Below are positions 63,691 to 64,000 of a DNA stretch of 64,000 bases, piece after piece. Source of the stretch: Pteria penguin (lineage: Eukaryota > Mollusca > Bivalvia > Pterioida > Pteriidae); assembly GCA_035048485.1 (NCBI GenBank), contig CM068582.1, positions 39,649,681-39,713,680 of the forward strand, read 5' to 3'. Every line of letters starts with the position of its first letter. Within the stretch, counting starts at the first letter, position 1. A program made the translations under genes and the position numbers. A model generated the notes under the pieces. That model worked only from the letters and a program-made list of their open reading frames with translations, had not been told where the DNA came from and made no database searches.

Positions 63691-64000
63691 GCTAAAAATC
63701 CACTTGTAGCAGACCACTCGTAATCTCCTCATTTCTTTACTCTTTGCCTATGATCCCAATCAAATTAAAATATGCAAGCATGTTTACAAAGTCATGTAAA
63801 GCTTTGATTGAAATAATAACATTACAATGCACTGTTTCCCCTAAAATCCATATTCTGCATCCCCCATTTTTCAAAGATTTCCATTTGGAACCCTGTTCCC
63901 CGCCCCCCATCCTTACGAGTCAAGATGCCATTTATACAAAATATGTATATCTTAGTATCATAGACAAGAGCATAAAAGATATCTTGTTTTGCACATGAAT
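63666..64000. other. no gene recognised
   Basis: An open frame runs from 63744 to 63998 (84 codons), with no motif I recognise; it could be chance. Confidence 0.35.

Overview
This is a eukaryotic window, AT-rich, intron-rich and crowded with repeats. tRNA-headed SINEs, Penelope-like, Ngaro/DIRS-like and LINE retroelements, foldback MITEs, long minisatellites, a MEGF-type receptor and an SLC5 transporter together suggest a marine invertebrate, most likely a bivalve mollusc. That taxon is inference; no ribosomal or mitochondrial marker is present.

Layout. 0-13 kb is mostly transposon debris: a small MITE, a broken mariner, a minus-strand Ngaro-like element that kept Gag, RNase H, tyrosine recombinase and SGNH-hydrolase parts but lost its reverse transcriptase, and a Penelope RT fragment. 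At 13.16-17.92 kb a complete eight-exon minus-strand gene encodes a 291-residue secreted protein of unknown family. 18-26 kb holds tandem duplications, a hAT-like insertion with a visible empty-site copy, palindromes and microsatellites. At 26.75-43.12 kb a complete fifteen-exon plus-strand gene encodes a 708-residue SLC5 Na+/solute symporter closest to the SMIT (myo-inositol) type. 43-48 kb is SINEs and minisatellites. 48.5-53.1 kb is a nearly full LINE on the minus strand. From 56.77 kb to at least 62.36 kb, four exons of a plus-strand MEGF/scavenger-receptor-F-like membrane protein are visible; its 5' and 3' ends are not. The window ends in a foldback MITE.

Main discovery candidate. In two unrelated genes on opposite strands, the intron before a coding exon is filled by a tandem array whose unit is that exon's own 3' splice site plus its first ~32-33 nt, followed by a GT donor-like sequence. 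The array runs directly into the real exon. SLC5 exon 13 has 24 decoy copies (40.07-41.76 kb) and the secreted-protein exon 6 has 9 (14.25-14.82 kb). Two further exons show duplications of their 3' edge with the 5' splice site (SLC5 exon 9; secreted-protein exon 4), and a 14-bp array lies close to a possible acceptor just upstream of the SLC5 start codon. Recurrent splice-junction minisatellites may be a local or genome-wide habit here, with consequences for splice fidelity, poison exons or exon creation. A second notable point is a LINE whose ORF1 and ORF2 share one frame, separated by a single TAG, with no ATG before the ORF2 endonuclease.
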